From the NCBI GenBank assembly GCA_964477085.1, contig CAYZDF010000041.1, positions 1 through 23,646 on the forward strand: a DNA stretch of 23,646 nt. The letters are read 5' to 3'. The DNA comes from Dichloromethanomonas sp964477085 (GTDB lineage Bacteria > Bacillota > Desulfitobacteriia > Desulfitobacteriales > Syntrophobotulaceae). The position numbers and the translations under genes are program-made. The notes beneath the pieces were generated by a model that worked only from the letters and a program-made list of their open reading frames with translations, had not been told where the DNA came from and searched no databases. This document shows, in pieces, positions 8,907 through 15,620 of this stretch (position 1 is its first letter; every line of letters starts with the position of its first letter).

Positions 8907-9831
8907 TGACTGTACCTCCTCCGATTAACAGGTAGATCAGAGCCATTCTGACGGCTACTCCGTTGGTCACCTGTTCTTCTATAACAGATTGAACACTATC
9001 CGCGAGATCACTTGAAATTTCTACCCCTCTGTTCATTGGTCCCGGGTGCATGACAATGGTATCCTTGCCTGTCATATGAATCCTCTCCCGGTTAAGACCA
9101 TAGAGTCTACTGTATTCTCTGATGGATGGGAAAAGTCCGCTCTGCTGTCTTTCCAGTTGTAAGCGCAAGGCCATCACAGCATCTGCTCCGGGGAGTTCCT
9201 GGTCAAGGTCGTGGGAAAGCTTAACCCCGAGATAATTCATTTCTGCCGGCAGTAAAGTTGGCGGTCCTACAAGTGTTACTTCGGCTCCCAGTTTTTTAAG
9301 ACCGAGTACATTGCTCCTGGCTACTCGGGAATGAAGAATATCGCCGACGATCACGACCTTTTTGCCTGAGATTCCTCCCAGACGTTCCTGAATGGTAAAG
9401 TAATCCAACAGGGCTTGGGTCGGATGAGCGTGCTGTCCATCACCCCCGTTAATAACACCTGCGTTTAGCACATCCGCCAGAAATTCTGCCGAACCTGAAC
9501 TGGAGTGACGCACAATCACTAAATCAACGTTCATGGCCTCAAGCGTCTTGGCTGTATCTAAAAGGCTTTCCCCTTTATTCACACTGCTCTGGGCCACTGA
9601 AAAATTGGTGGTATCAGCACCCAGGATTTTAGCGGCACTCTCAAACGAAGTCCGCGTTCTGGTACTGTTTTCATAGAAGAGGAGGACAACTGATTTTCCT
9701 CTGAGGGTGGGTAATTTTTTGATGGGACGTTTCAGTATTTCTTTCATGGGGATGGCCGTCTGTAAGATATGTTGTATTTCTTCCGCTTTGAGGTTGTCCA
9801 GATCGAGTAAATCCTTGTGTTTCCATTTCAT
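8893..9831 (-). CDS. pyrB: Aspartate carbamoyltransferase, catalytic subunit
   Basis: PyrB transfers the carbamoyl group from carbamoyl phosphate to aspartate, the committed step of the pathway. The 312-residue protein carries the carbamoyl-phosphate loop STRTRTSFE (56-64), HPTQALLD (136-143) and the C-terminal MHPGPMNRGVEI. There is no regulatory pyrI gene, consistent with the unregulated Firmicutes trimer, where control is by PyrR at the RNA level. The ATG follows AAGGAGG with 8-nt spacing. The PyrR attenuator directly in front (9937-10019) controls entry into this gene and all genes after it. Confidence 0.98.
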   Translation of the reverse strand: MKWKHKDLLDLDNLKAEEIQHILQTAIPMKEILKRPIKKLPTLRGKSVVLLFYENSTRTRTSFESAAKILGADTTNFSVAQSSVNKGESLLDTAKTLEAMNVDLVIVRHSSSGSAEFLADVLNAGVINGGDGQHAHPTQALLDYFTIQERLGGISGKKVVIVGDILHSRVARSNVLGLKKLGAEVTLVGPPTLLPAEMNYLGVKLSHDLDQELPGADAVMALRLQLERQQSGLFPSIREYSRLYGLNRERIHMTGKDTIVMHPGPMNRGVEISSDLADSVQSVIEEQVTNGVAVRMALIYLLIGGGTVNVVD

Positions 9832-9936
9832 ATTTTAAGCCTCCTTCATAACTTAACTATCTGAGGTTTGCTTTCATAAGGACTACTTGATGTGACCGTT
9901 GCCCTTTCTTGTCAGATATAAATAGTCTGATAATCT

Positions 9937-9964
9937 AAAAAACCTCCTACCGCAAGGCAAGAGG
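9937..9964 (-). terminator. Attenuator terminator between pyrR and pyrB
   Basis: On the minus strand, CCTCTTGCC (9956-9964) pairs with GGTAGGAGG (9943-9951) in a 9-bp stem with two G-U pairs and a TTGC loop, followed by six T (9937-9942). It lies 20 nt after a PyrR binding loop. The established model for such leaders is that PyrR with UMP stabilises the upstream loop and lets this terminator form. Confidence 0.92.
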
Positions 9965-9984
9965 AATTTAAATCAATTCTTCAT

Positions 9985-10019
9985 ACCCTTGGTATCTCTC
10001 TGGATAACATTTAAAGGGT
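9985..10019 (-). promoter_or_regulatory. PyrR-binding loop in the pyrR-pyrB leader
   Basis: The minus-strand RNA reads ACCCTTTAAATG, then TATCCAGAGAGATA, then CCAAGGGT. The outer arms ACCCTT and AAGGGT pair. The internal TTTAA and the CCAGAGAG loop match the known PyrR recognition consensus (UUUAA ... UCCxGAGAG). It is the anti-antiterminator element for the terminator at 9937-9964. Confidence 0.92.
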
Positions 10020-10053
10020 GATATCATTTGATTTTAAGTTGGTGTTATTCCAT

Positions 10054-10599
10054 TTAAGTTTTTTCTAATAGCAAGACTTCTTCGTCCTTGTCAATTTCTT
10101 CCAAACAAACTGAGATGATCTCTCTGCGTGATGTCGGAACATTTTTCCCAACGTAATCAGCTCTGATCGGCAACTCCCGATGACCTCGATCAATCAGCAC
10201 GGCCAGTTGGATCTTGGAAGGTCTGCCCAGGTCAATAAGGGCATCTAAGGCCGCTCTCACCGTTCTTCCGGTAAAGAGCACATCATCAATCAAAATGACC
10301 GTCTTTCCCTCAATGCTGAAGGGAACTTTCGTTTCATGAAGTACCGGCTGAACATCGATGGTACTCAAGTCATCCCGATACAGAGTTATATCTAACAGCC
10401 CCAGTGGCAGCTGCGCTTTTTCAAATTCCCAGATCCGCTTCTGAATTCTCTCAGCAAGAGGAACTCCTCTCGTTCTGATTCCAATCAGGACCAAGTCAGA
10501 AGTTCCTTTGTTTTTCTCTACGATTTCGTGAGATATTCGGCTGATAGCCCTCCTGATACCGTCCTGATCCATAATCCTGTTTTTAGGTGTACCTTCCAT
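10054..10599 (-). CDS. pyrR: Pyrimidine operon attenuation protein / uracil phosphoribosyltransferase
   Basis: PyrR binds UMP/UTP and then the leader loops of pyr mRNA, promoting termination; it also has uracil phosphoribosyltransferase activity in known homologues. The 181-residue protein has the type I phosphoribosyltransferase PRPP loop VILIDDVLFTGRTVRAA and the PyrR-typical tail (RADYVGKNVPTSRREII). I start it at the ATG at 10597-10599, 8 nt after AGGTGG, rather than at an in-frame GTG 12 bp upstream that has no spacing from that site; family members also begin near here. It is the first gene of the operon and is itself under an attenuator, so it is autoregulated. It lies between the two PyrR binding sites present in the window. 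Confidence 0.96.
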   Translation of the reverse strand: MEGTPKNRIMDQDGIRRAISRISHEIVEKNKGTSDLVLIGIRTRGVPLAERIQKRIWEFEKAQLPLGLLDITLYRDDLSTIDVQPVLHETKVPFSIEGKTVILIDDVLFTGRTVRAALDALIDLGRPSKIQLAVLIDRGHRELPIRADYVGKNVPTSRREIISVCLEEIDKDEEVLLLEKT

Positions 10600-10657
10600 C
10601 CTGGATTCCACCTTTCTTTTTTTGTTCTATGTAAACATAAAACCATTTGATTAGTCA

Positions 10658-10687
10658 TTAAAAAACTGCCTGCAATAGCAGACAGTT
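10658..10687 (-). terminator. Attenuator terminator in the pyrR leader
   Basis: On the minus strand, AACTGTCTGC (10678-10687) pairs with GCAGGCAGTT (10664-10673), a 10-bp stem with one G-U pair and a 4-nt loop, followed by a T-run (10658-10663). It is 33 nt after the PyrR loop and about 60 nt before pyrR. Confidence 0.93.
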
Positions 10688-10720
10688 ATACCTTACGCAC
10701 AATCGTATAACACCAGATCT

Positions 10721-10753
10721 GCCTTGCCTGTCTCACGGGACATGTTTAAAGGC
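10721..10753 (-). promoter_or_regulatory. PyrR-binding loop in the pyr operon leader
   Basis: The minus strand reads GCCTTTAAACATG, then TCCCGTGAGACA, then GGCAAGGC. The lower stem GCCTT/AAGGC, the UUUAA bulge and the upper stem TGTC/GACA around the CCGTGA loop match the PyrR consensus closely. It starts about 15 nt after the predicted transcription start. Confidence 0.95.
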
Positions 10754-10757
10754 TTTT

Positions 10758-10788
10758 TAATTACACTAAAGATAGTCTAGTGTAATTA
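10758..10788. repeat. Perfect 11-bp inverted repeat over the pyr promoter (candidate operator)
   Basis: TAATTACACTA (10758-10768) and TAGTGTAATTA (10778-10788) are exact reverse complements with a 9-bp spacer. The repeat covers the -10 box (10774-10779), part of the -10/-35 spacer and the predicted start near 10767. Because transcription would begin inside it, only one arm is in the RNA, which argues for a DNA-binding site rather than an RNA hairpin. No repressor is known to me here. Confidence 0.7.
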
Positions 10789-10802
10789 GCGTGAAATGTC
10801 AA
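10774..10802 (-). promoter_or_regulatory. Sigma-A type promoter of the pyr operon
   Basis: On the minus strand, TTGACA (10797-10802, a perfect -35) is followed after 17 bp by TAGACT (10774-10779, 4/6 match to the -10). The start would be near 10767, directly before the PyrR leader. Confidence 0.8.
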
Positions 10803-11110
10803 TGAAAAAGACTTAATGTTGATTATCTGTTTACTATTTAAGGAGCGATAGCAAAAAAATTTCTTTAGTGCGTAATATTCATAGCATAAGCAGAGTCTAA
10901 TACTAATATACCATTTATAAGAAATCACCAATAACGTATTCTTCATAAACTTGAAACATTTAGTCTTATACACGCCCTAAAGAGTTAACAATTCAAGAAG
11001 TACTGTGTGTAGATGTTTCAATACATCGTTTATGAATAAAAACATTAGGACTGTAACAATTCATAACTAGAAGAAGACTAATATGATATTTCTTTTGGGA
11101 GGAATCCTGC
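10803..11110. other. Divergent intergenic region, no gene recognised
   Basis: About 300 bp of AT-rich sequence lie between the pyr promoter and the plus-strand lipoprotein gene. The frames in it are short, low in complexity and lack ribosome binding sites. It must contain the promoter of the lipoprotein gene; I see only -10-like TAATAT/TATGAT at 11079-11087 without a fitting -35. The lipoprotein ribosome binding site GGGAGG is at 11097-11102. Confidence 0.5.
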
Positions 11111-11809
11111 TTGAAAAAAATTGGTGTAACTTTCATTATTTTTTTATGCATGCTGTTCCTCACTGCCTGCAGCGAAACAGATGTCCAAAATATGCCGGCT
11201 TTGCACAACAAAAATAGGGATCTACTTTATGAGATTCTTTCCAATGCTAGGGATATCCAAGAACTGTATTATGAAGAAGTTCCTGTCATATCCCATTATT
11301 CAGGTGAAATAACAATCGAAAATACATCCAAGTTTTGGTTTAAAGGGAATATCTTTAAGACTGAACAGATTACTCACTTCTACAAGGGAAATGAGCTCAT
11401 TGATAGTGAAATAACAGGGGAGATGTTTGATTATAATTCCCTGCAAACCAAACGCTATTATTTAGGTGATTACCCTGATCACTTCAGACAGCAATCTCCA
11501 AGCCAGCCGAAGAGTCTGATCATACCGCGAAAACAGACTATTTTATGGTATTTGGATAAAGTAGTACCTGATATAAGCTCATTTACAGAGACTGAATATA
11601 AAGGAGAACAGTGCCTGGTCGTAGAAATATTAAAAAATACCTTGGGCAGTACTAAAGTGTGGATCGGTGTTTCAACACATTTACCGCTCAAAATCGTCAA
11701 CAGCTATAACGGAAACATCTCGGAAAGGGAATACTTCAACTTCAAATTAGGTAAAGGCTCCGTTTCTGAAAAGGATCTGGAAATACCACCTGGTGCCATC
11801 ATATACTAA
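11111..11809 (+). CDS. Putative LolA-like lipoprotein
   Basis: The 232-residue protein begins with a lipoprotein signal peptide: MKK, a hydrophobic core, and the lipobox LTAC with Cys20 as the lipidated residue. It should therefore be processed by LspA and anchored on the outer face of the membrane. The body has alternating strands (SGEITIENTSKFWFKGNIFKTEQ, VWIGVSTHLPLKIVNSYNG, and a C-terminal DLEIPPGAIIY), as in LolA-fold or DUF-type lipoprotein-sorting-like proteins of Firmicutes. That assignment comes from pattern only. The start is TTG at 11111, with GGGAGG 8 nt upstream. It is one of only two plus-strand genes and is probably co-transcribed with the VanW gene. The biological role is unknown. 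Confidence 0.8.
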   Translation: MKKIGVTFIIFLCMLFLTACSETDVQNMPALHNKNRDLLYEILSNARDIQELYYEEVPVISHYSGEITIENTSKFWFKGNIFKTEQITHFYKGNELIDSEITGEMFDYNSLQTKRYYLGDYPDHFRQQSPSQPKSLIIPRKQTILWYLDKVVPDISSFTETEYKGEQCLVVEILKNTLGSTKVWIGVSTHLPLKIVNSYNGNISEREYFNFKLGKGSVSEKDLEIPPGAIIY

Positions 11810-11849
11810 GTTTAAAATAATAATATTCCATGAAGTGAGAGGCTACCTT

Positions 11850-12731
11850 ATGCCCACAATCGCTACTCTTTCCCCCTTCGCATCGCCACCTGAAAAGCGA
11901 AGCTCTGTTCGCATGATCTTAGGTAAAACCTTCTTTTCGCTAAAGCGCTACCTATGCTGGATCAAGAACTCAAAAAGCTATGCCCTGCAACGCTCGGAGA
12001 ATAATCTTCCTTATATCGTGGCCTCCCATCAAACTCCTTTGATTCGAAATCTGGGAGCTGACTGTATGCCTCTTCAGCATAATAAGCTGACCAATTTCAG
12101 AGTGGCCTTGCCTAAACTTCATGGGATTATGCTCAATCCAGGAGAGACTTTCTCCTTCTGGCGAATCGTTGGCAAACCTACGAGAAAAAAAGGGTATGTT
12201 GACGGAATGGTTTTACATAATGGCAAATGTTGTGCTGGACTCGGCGGAGGGCTCTGTCAGATTTCCAACTTGATCTTTTGGATGACCATTCACACTCCGT
12301 TGACTATCACGGAACGTTGGCGGCACAACTACGATGTTTTTCCTGATGCTGACCGAACTCAACCTTTTGGAAGCGGAGCTACTGTTGTCTATAATTATGT
12401 TGATCTTCAGATCATGAATCAGACAGACTATCCCTATAGGCTAGCACTTGAGATGAATGATCACGATCTGTCAGGAAGCTGGCAATCTACTTATGAACCT
12501 CAATGGCGTTACGGTGTCTATGAAAGCGAGCATCGCATCATTAGCCATTGGTGGGGAGGATATACCCGTAAGAATACCTTAAAAAGAAGAATCACCGATC
12601 CAGAGGGCACTCTGATCAGTGATGAGCTGGTATGCGCGAATGAGGCTATCATGATGTACGAACCGTTGATCACAGGGACTACTGTTGACAAGCAACAACG
12701 AGAAGATTATAACGAATTCAATAACAGATAA
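11850..12731 (+). CDS. VanW-domain protein
   Basis: The core of this 293-residue protein (about 80-205) matches the VanW family: LNPGETFSFWRIVGKPTRKKGY, then GGGLCQISN (132-140). The frame extends to 11793, overlapping the lipoprotein gene, but I prefer the ATG at 11850 (MPTIATLSP), preceded by GAGAGG. There is no signal peptide or membrane segment. VanW was named from vanB-type vancomycin clusters, but its function is unknown and the domain is common in Firmicutes without resistance; no vanH, vanA/B, vanX or two-component genes are here, so resistance should not be inferred. Two cysteines (CC, 127-128) lie just before the conserved glycine-rich motif. The gene ends 7 bp from the rluD stop, in convergent orientation. 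Confidence 0.85.
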   Translation: MPTIATLSPFASPPEKRSSVRMILGKTFFSLKRYLCWIKNSKSYALQRSENNLPYIVASHQTPLIRNLGADCMPLQHNKLTNFRVALPKLHGIMLNPGETFSFWRIVGKPTRKKGYVDGMVLHNGKCCAGLGGGLCQISNLIFWMTIHTPLTITERWRHNYDVFPDADRTQPFGSGATVVYNYVDLQIMNQTDYPYRLALEMNDHDLSGSWQSTYEPQWRYGVYESEHRIISHWWGGYTRKNTLKRRITDPEGTLISDELVCANEAIMMYEPLITGTTVDKQQREDYNEFNNR

Positions 12732-12751
12732 ATGATCATTACTCATCTGTT
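12723..12751. repeat. Dyad across the convergent stops of the VanW gene and rluD
   Basis: AACAGAT (12723-12729) and ATCTGTT (12745-12751) are perfect complements around a 15-nt centre that itself contains the palindrome ATGATCAT. The dyad spans the stop codons of two converging genes. There is no T-run on either side, so it is not a standard intrinsic terminator. Confidence 0.5.
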
Positions 12752-13707
12752 CTGCTCATCTCTCTATCCGTTAGTTGTTTTAACTTGCCTAATATATCTT
12801 TGAAATATTCAGGAGGATCGGCTGTGAACTCCATTCGTTGTTCCGTGCGCGGATGGACAAAACTTAAAGTTTCAGCATGTAAGACCTGCCCTTCCAGACC
12901 AAATGGATTTTTTCTTGGTCCATAGAGAGGATCGCCTAAAACAGGATGTTTAAGATAAGCTAAATGGACTCTGATCTGATGGGTTCTTCCCGTTTCCAGT
13001 AAAGCTCTGATCTCCGTAAATTGAAAGAACCTTTCCAGAACGTAATAATGAGTGATGGCATCTTTGGAATTTTTGAAGACCACTGCCATCTTTTTTCTAT
13101 CTTTGGGATCCCTCCCGATCGGAGCATCGATAGTACCGGATGGTTCAGAAAGAACTCCGTGCACAACAGCCCTATAAGTTCGATTGGCACTGTGCTCTTT
13201 GATTTGGGCAGCCAGATGATGGTGCGCATCATCGTTTTTGGCCACTACCAGCAAGCCTGATGTATCCTTATCGATACGATGAACGATTCCGGGTCTAATG
13301 ACCCCGTTAATCCCGGAAAGGTTCTTGCAGTGATACAGCAGGGCATTGACTAACGTTCCATTCCAGGAACCCGGGGCAGGATGAACCACCATGCCCTGAG
13401 GCTTGTTCACGACTAATAGATCACCGTCTTCGAAGATAATCTCAATATCCAAATTTTCAGGCTGAACATCCAGCTCTCGTGGCTCTGGAATATTGATCTC
13501 CACTAAATCTTCCGGTTGAATCTTATAGTTAGATTTCCTGGCTTGGCCGTTGACAAGTACCCTTTCTTCCTGAATCAGATTCTGAATAAAACTTCTGCTT
13601 TTTCCGGTCTTCTCCGTAAGGGCAATATCCAGTCTGTATTGAGGCGGTACATCAATATGATGCCATTCTTCAAATTCATATTCATCTTTGCCATAATTCT
13701 CAATCAT
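12739..13707 (-). CDS. RluD-family 23S rRNA pseudouridine synthase (YlyB-like)
   Basis: The enzyme turns uridine into pseudouridine in rRNA. The 322 residues contain an N-terminal S4 RNA-binding domain (about 18-80) and the RluA/RluC/RluD catalytic domain, with the motif HRIDKDTSGLLV; Asp146 is the catalytic aspartate. The substrate sandwich segment LLETGRTHQIRVHLAYL is also present. The best equivalent by position is Bacillus ylyB, which likewise lies between lspA and pyrR; the exact rRNA target cannot be read from sequence. The ATG at 13705-13707 follows AAGGTG. It is 76 bp downstream of lspA with no terminator between, so the two are probably co-transcribed. Confidence 0.93.
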   Translation of the reverse strand: MIENYGKDEYEFEEWHHIDVPPQYRLDIALTEKTGKSRSFIQNLIQEERVLVNGQARKSNYKIQPEDLVEINIPEPRELDVQPENLDIEIIFEDGDLLVVNKPQGMVVHPAPGSWNGTLVNALLYHCKNLSGINGVIRPGIVHRIDKDTSGLLVVAKNDDAHHHLAAQIKEHSANRTYRAVVHGVLSEPSGTIDAPIGRDPKDRKKMAVVFKNSKDAITHYYVLERFFQFTEIRALLETGRTHQIRVHLAYLKHPVLGDPLYGPRKNPFGLEGQVLHAETLSFVHPRTEQRMEFTADPPEYFKDILGKLKQLTDREMSRTDE

Positions 13708-13783
13708 CGTTATGTTATCACCTTGCCTTTGGTGGTATTGTACCGCAGTCTTACGTGTTTATTCCTTTTGGGGAATGGAGGGA

Positions 13784-14260
13784 TTATTCGGTTTCTGTCT
13801 TCTCTTTTAAAGCTTGTTCCTCACGGGCTGATCGTTTATAAATCAGGAAAGCAAGTAGAAACCCTCCGACAACGATCATGCTATCTGCGATATTAAAAAT
13901 ATAAGACCACACTTTGAAGTCCAGGAAGTCAACGACCTTACCGATAAACATCCGGTCATAAAGATTACCGAGAGCACCTCCGCCGATCATCCCCATGCAA
14001 ATCCTAACAAGTATCTGTTCTTTGGATACGATCCGCTGATAATACAACATTGCGCCGAAGACGATGACTGCTGTGAGAACGAAAAACCACGTCTTCCCGG
14101 CTAACATGCCGAAGGCAGCTCCTGGATTCAGAATGTAAGTTAAATGAAAAAAGCCAGGAATCACAGCGATACTTTCTCCCAGACTCATATTGCTTTGAAT
14201 GATAACCTTACTGACCCGGTCCAAGATAACCACTAAAACGATTGTAATCCAAATATACAA
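13784..14260 (-). CDS. lspA: Lipoprotein signal peptidase (signal peptidase II)
   Basis: LspA is the membrane aspartyl protease that removes the signal peptide of prolipoproteins after diacylglycerol attachment. The 158 residues form four membrane helices. The two catalytic aspartates are Asp111 in GNLYDRMFIGKVVDF and Asp126 in FNIADS, and the conserved NPGAAFG (45-51) is also present. The start is TTG at 14258-14260, with GAGGAGG 8 nt upstream; a later Met would cut the first helix. A hydrophilic KEKTETE tail ends the protein. The lipoprotein encoded at 11111-11809 would be a substrate. Confidence 0.96.
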   Translation of the reverse strand: MYIWITIVLVVILDRVSKVIIQSNMSLGESIAVIPGFFHLTYILNPGAAFGMLAGKTWFFVLTAVIVFGAMLYYQRIVSKEQILVRICMGMIGGGALGNLYDRMFIGKVVDFLDFKVWSYIFNIADSMIVVGGFLLAFLIYKRSAREEQALKEKTETE

Positions 14261-14315
14261 GTAAAAAACCTCCTCAGGATTAAAACTCTAGATTCATAAC
14301 GTTTAGTGTTCAGGC

Positions 14316-14379
14316 AAAAAAATAAAGCCAGATATCCCCTCTGATTTCTATCTCATCTTACCACAAGGAATTATCTGGC
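14316..14379 (-). terminator. Terminator after pduL, with a long loop
   Basis: On the minus strand, GCCAGATA (14372-14379) pairs with TATCTGGC (14327-14334) and is followed by TTTATTTTTTT. After one A-A mismatch, five more pairs (TTCCT with AGGGG, two G-U) extend the stem, leaving a loop of about 27 nt. It lies 28 bp beyond the pduL stop and separates the comB-pduL group from lspA. Confidence 0.78.
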
Positions 14380-14406
14380 ACAACTTACATTTATTTTGGA
14401 ATCATA

Positions 14407-14988
14407 CTAATCTTCAACGATTACAGTTACCATATCTCCATTATTGAGACCAAAAGCGTTAGCCTCATCGGTATCGATGTGGAAGTCCAAGGCAAATGTC
14501 TTTTTGACCCTTACGAGGACATGATGAAATTCTCCCCCACGCGGACCATCAACTTTAACCTTGACCATCTGATTGTCTTTAAGACCATAGCGCTCCGCAT
14601 CTTCTTCGGTAGTATGGATGTGACGCAGTGCGACAATAGCTCCCCTTTCCAGCTGTATGCTGCGATCTCCGTTCACGATTTCTATCCCTGGCGTATTCTC
14701 GACGTTCCCGGAGTCTCTGACCGGGATTTTAATTCCTAATTTGACAGCATCCGTTAGAGCCAGTTCAACCTGGGACTCCGGTCTGGCAGGACCAAGAATT
14801 CTGACATTGGGGATACTCCCCTTAGGGCCGACGAGAGTTACTGTTTCTTCACAGGCAAATTGTCCGGGTTGACTTAGCTCTTTTTTGACCGTAAGAGGAT
14901 GATCTGAACCGAAAAGGGCTTCAATATCTTTGTCAGAAAGATGAAGATGTCGGTTGGATACTCCTACTGATACTTGAAAAGTACGCAT
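14407..14988 (-). CDS. pduL: PduL-type phosphate acyltransferase (phosphotransacylase)
   Basis: PduL enzymes swap CoA and phosphate on short acyl groups (acetyl- or propionyl-CoA to the acyl phosphate). They are unrelated to Pta. The 193-residue protein has both half-domains and the zinc/active-site histidines: VSNRHLHL (His14, His16), RHIHTT (His123, His125), EFHHVLVRV (155-156) and FHIDTDEANA (His170). I start at the ATG at 14986-14988, 8 nt from AAGGAG, rather than at a GTG 9 bp earlier that abuts the ribosome binding site. There is no N-terminal encapsulation extension and no shell gene nearby, so it should be a free cytosolic enzyme, probably acetate or ATP metabolism. It is the last gene of a three-gene group. 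Confidence 0.93.
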   Translation of the reverse strand: MRTFQVSVGVSNRHLHLSDKDIEALFGSDHPLTVKKELSQPGQFACEETVTLVGPKGSIPNVRILGPARPESQVELALTDAVKLGIKIPVRDSGNVENTPGIEIVNGDRSIQLERGAIVALRHIHTTEEDAERYGLKDNQMVKVKVDGPRGGEFHHVLVRVKKTFALDFHIDTDEANAFGLNNGDMVTVIVED

Positions 14989-15061
14989 AGAATTCACTCC
15001 TTCTTAAAATGACTTCCTCATCTATTCTTTTCCTCAATAAAACCTCTTCATTATCTATCTA

Positions 15062-15610
15062 TTAGACAGGCTTACAGATGATCTCCTGGACTCGTGTCGA
15101 GAAGAACTGGTTAGAATGGTTTGGTGTGACAACAATCGCGCTGTCCGCACCTCTTCCGGTTCCGCCGATGGAGATGACCTTCTGACCATATTCAATCAGA
15201 CCGGCATCCAATGCCATAACGGCAATCTCTATCCCGACTTTGACACCCTGACCAAATATGCGTAAGGTATTGGCTGCGATTTCGGAAGAGTATACACCCC
15301 CGGATTGCATCCTTAACGCCCGATCAATGCCGGCAAAAAGGTGTGTGCCAGTCAGTACGTTTACTCCTTTATGGATCAGCTCTGTCCGCATATTTTTCTC
15401 CATTTGATCGATCCCTGGTCCTGCAAAACCCACATGATGCGTAACACAAACAATTTGAAGACCATAACCAAGGCAGTGGGAAGCTGTTTGACCTGTATGC
15501 GAAGCCACAACCAAGGTATTAATACCTAGTTCTTCCGCACGCTTTACAGCTAACTCGATCGTCTTAGCTGTGTTCTCCTTACCAGGCTTTTCGAATATGA
15601 CACACTCCAT
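15062..15610 (-). CDS. Stand-alone pyruvate kinase C-terminal (alpha/beta) domain protein
   Basis: The whole 182-residue protein corresponds to the PK_C domain (PF02887) that forms the allosteric end of pyruvate kinase; the catalytic barrel is absent. Visible features are an N-terminal strand-helix with the core NTLVVASHTGQTASHCLGYG (31-50), a strand IVCVTHHVGF, and a glycine-rich GGTGRGADSAIVVTP near the end. It is not a pseudogene: the frame is open, the start ATG at 15608-15610 follows GGGGGAG, and it begins 10 bp after comB. Similar free-standing domains are known in clostridia and archaea, but I know of no established function. Binding of a phosphorylated metabolite or nucleotide is a reasonable guess from the fold. 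Confidence 0.85.
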   Translation of the reverse strand: MECVIFEKPGKENTAKTIELAVKRAEELGINTLVVASHTGQTASHCLGYGLQIVCVTHHVGFAGPGIDQMEKNMRTELIHKGVNVLTGTHLFAGIDRALRMQSGGVYSSEIAANTLRIFGQGVKVGIEIAVMALDAGLIEYGQKVISIGGTGRGADSAIVVTPNHSNQFFSTRVQEIICKPV

Positions 15611-15620
15611 CTTACTCCCC

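Noticed and set aside
10761..11211. Two short minus-strand open frames between the pyr promoter and the lipoprotein gene
   Set aside because: They are AT-rich, overlap the pyr promoter or the lipoprotein start, lack ribosome binding sites and resemble nothing known to me.
11850..12731. VanW protein as evidence of glycopeptide resistance
   Set aside because: The domain is widespread without resistance, and no ligase, dehydrogenase, dipeptidase or regulatory van genes are present.
14407..14988. PduL as a sign of a bacterial microcompartment
   Set aside because: There is no encapsulation peptide at its N-terminus and no shell or signature enzyme gene in the window.
15062..15610. PK_C protein as a decayed pyruvate kinase
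   Set aside because: The reading frame is intact, has its own ribosome binding site and covers exactly one domain; no barrel remnant lies upstream.
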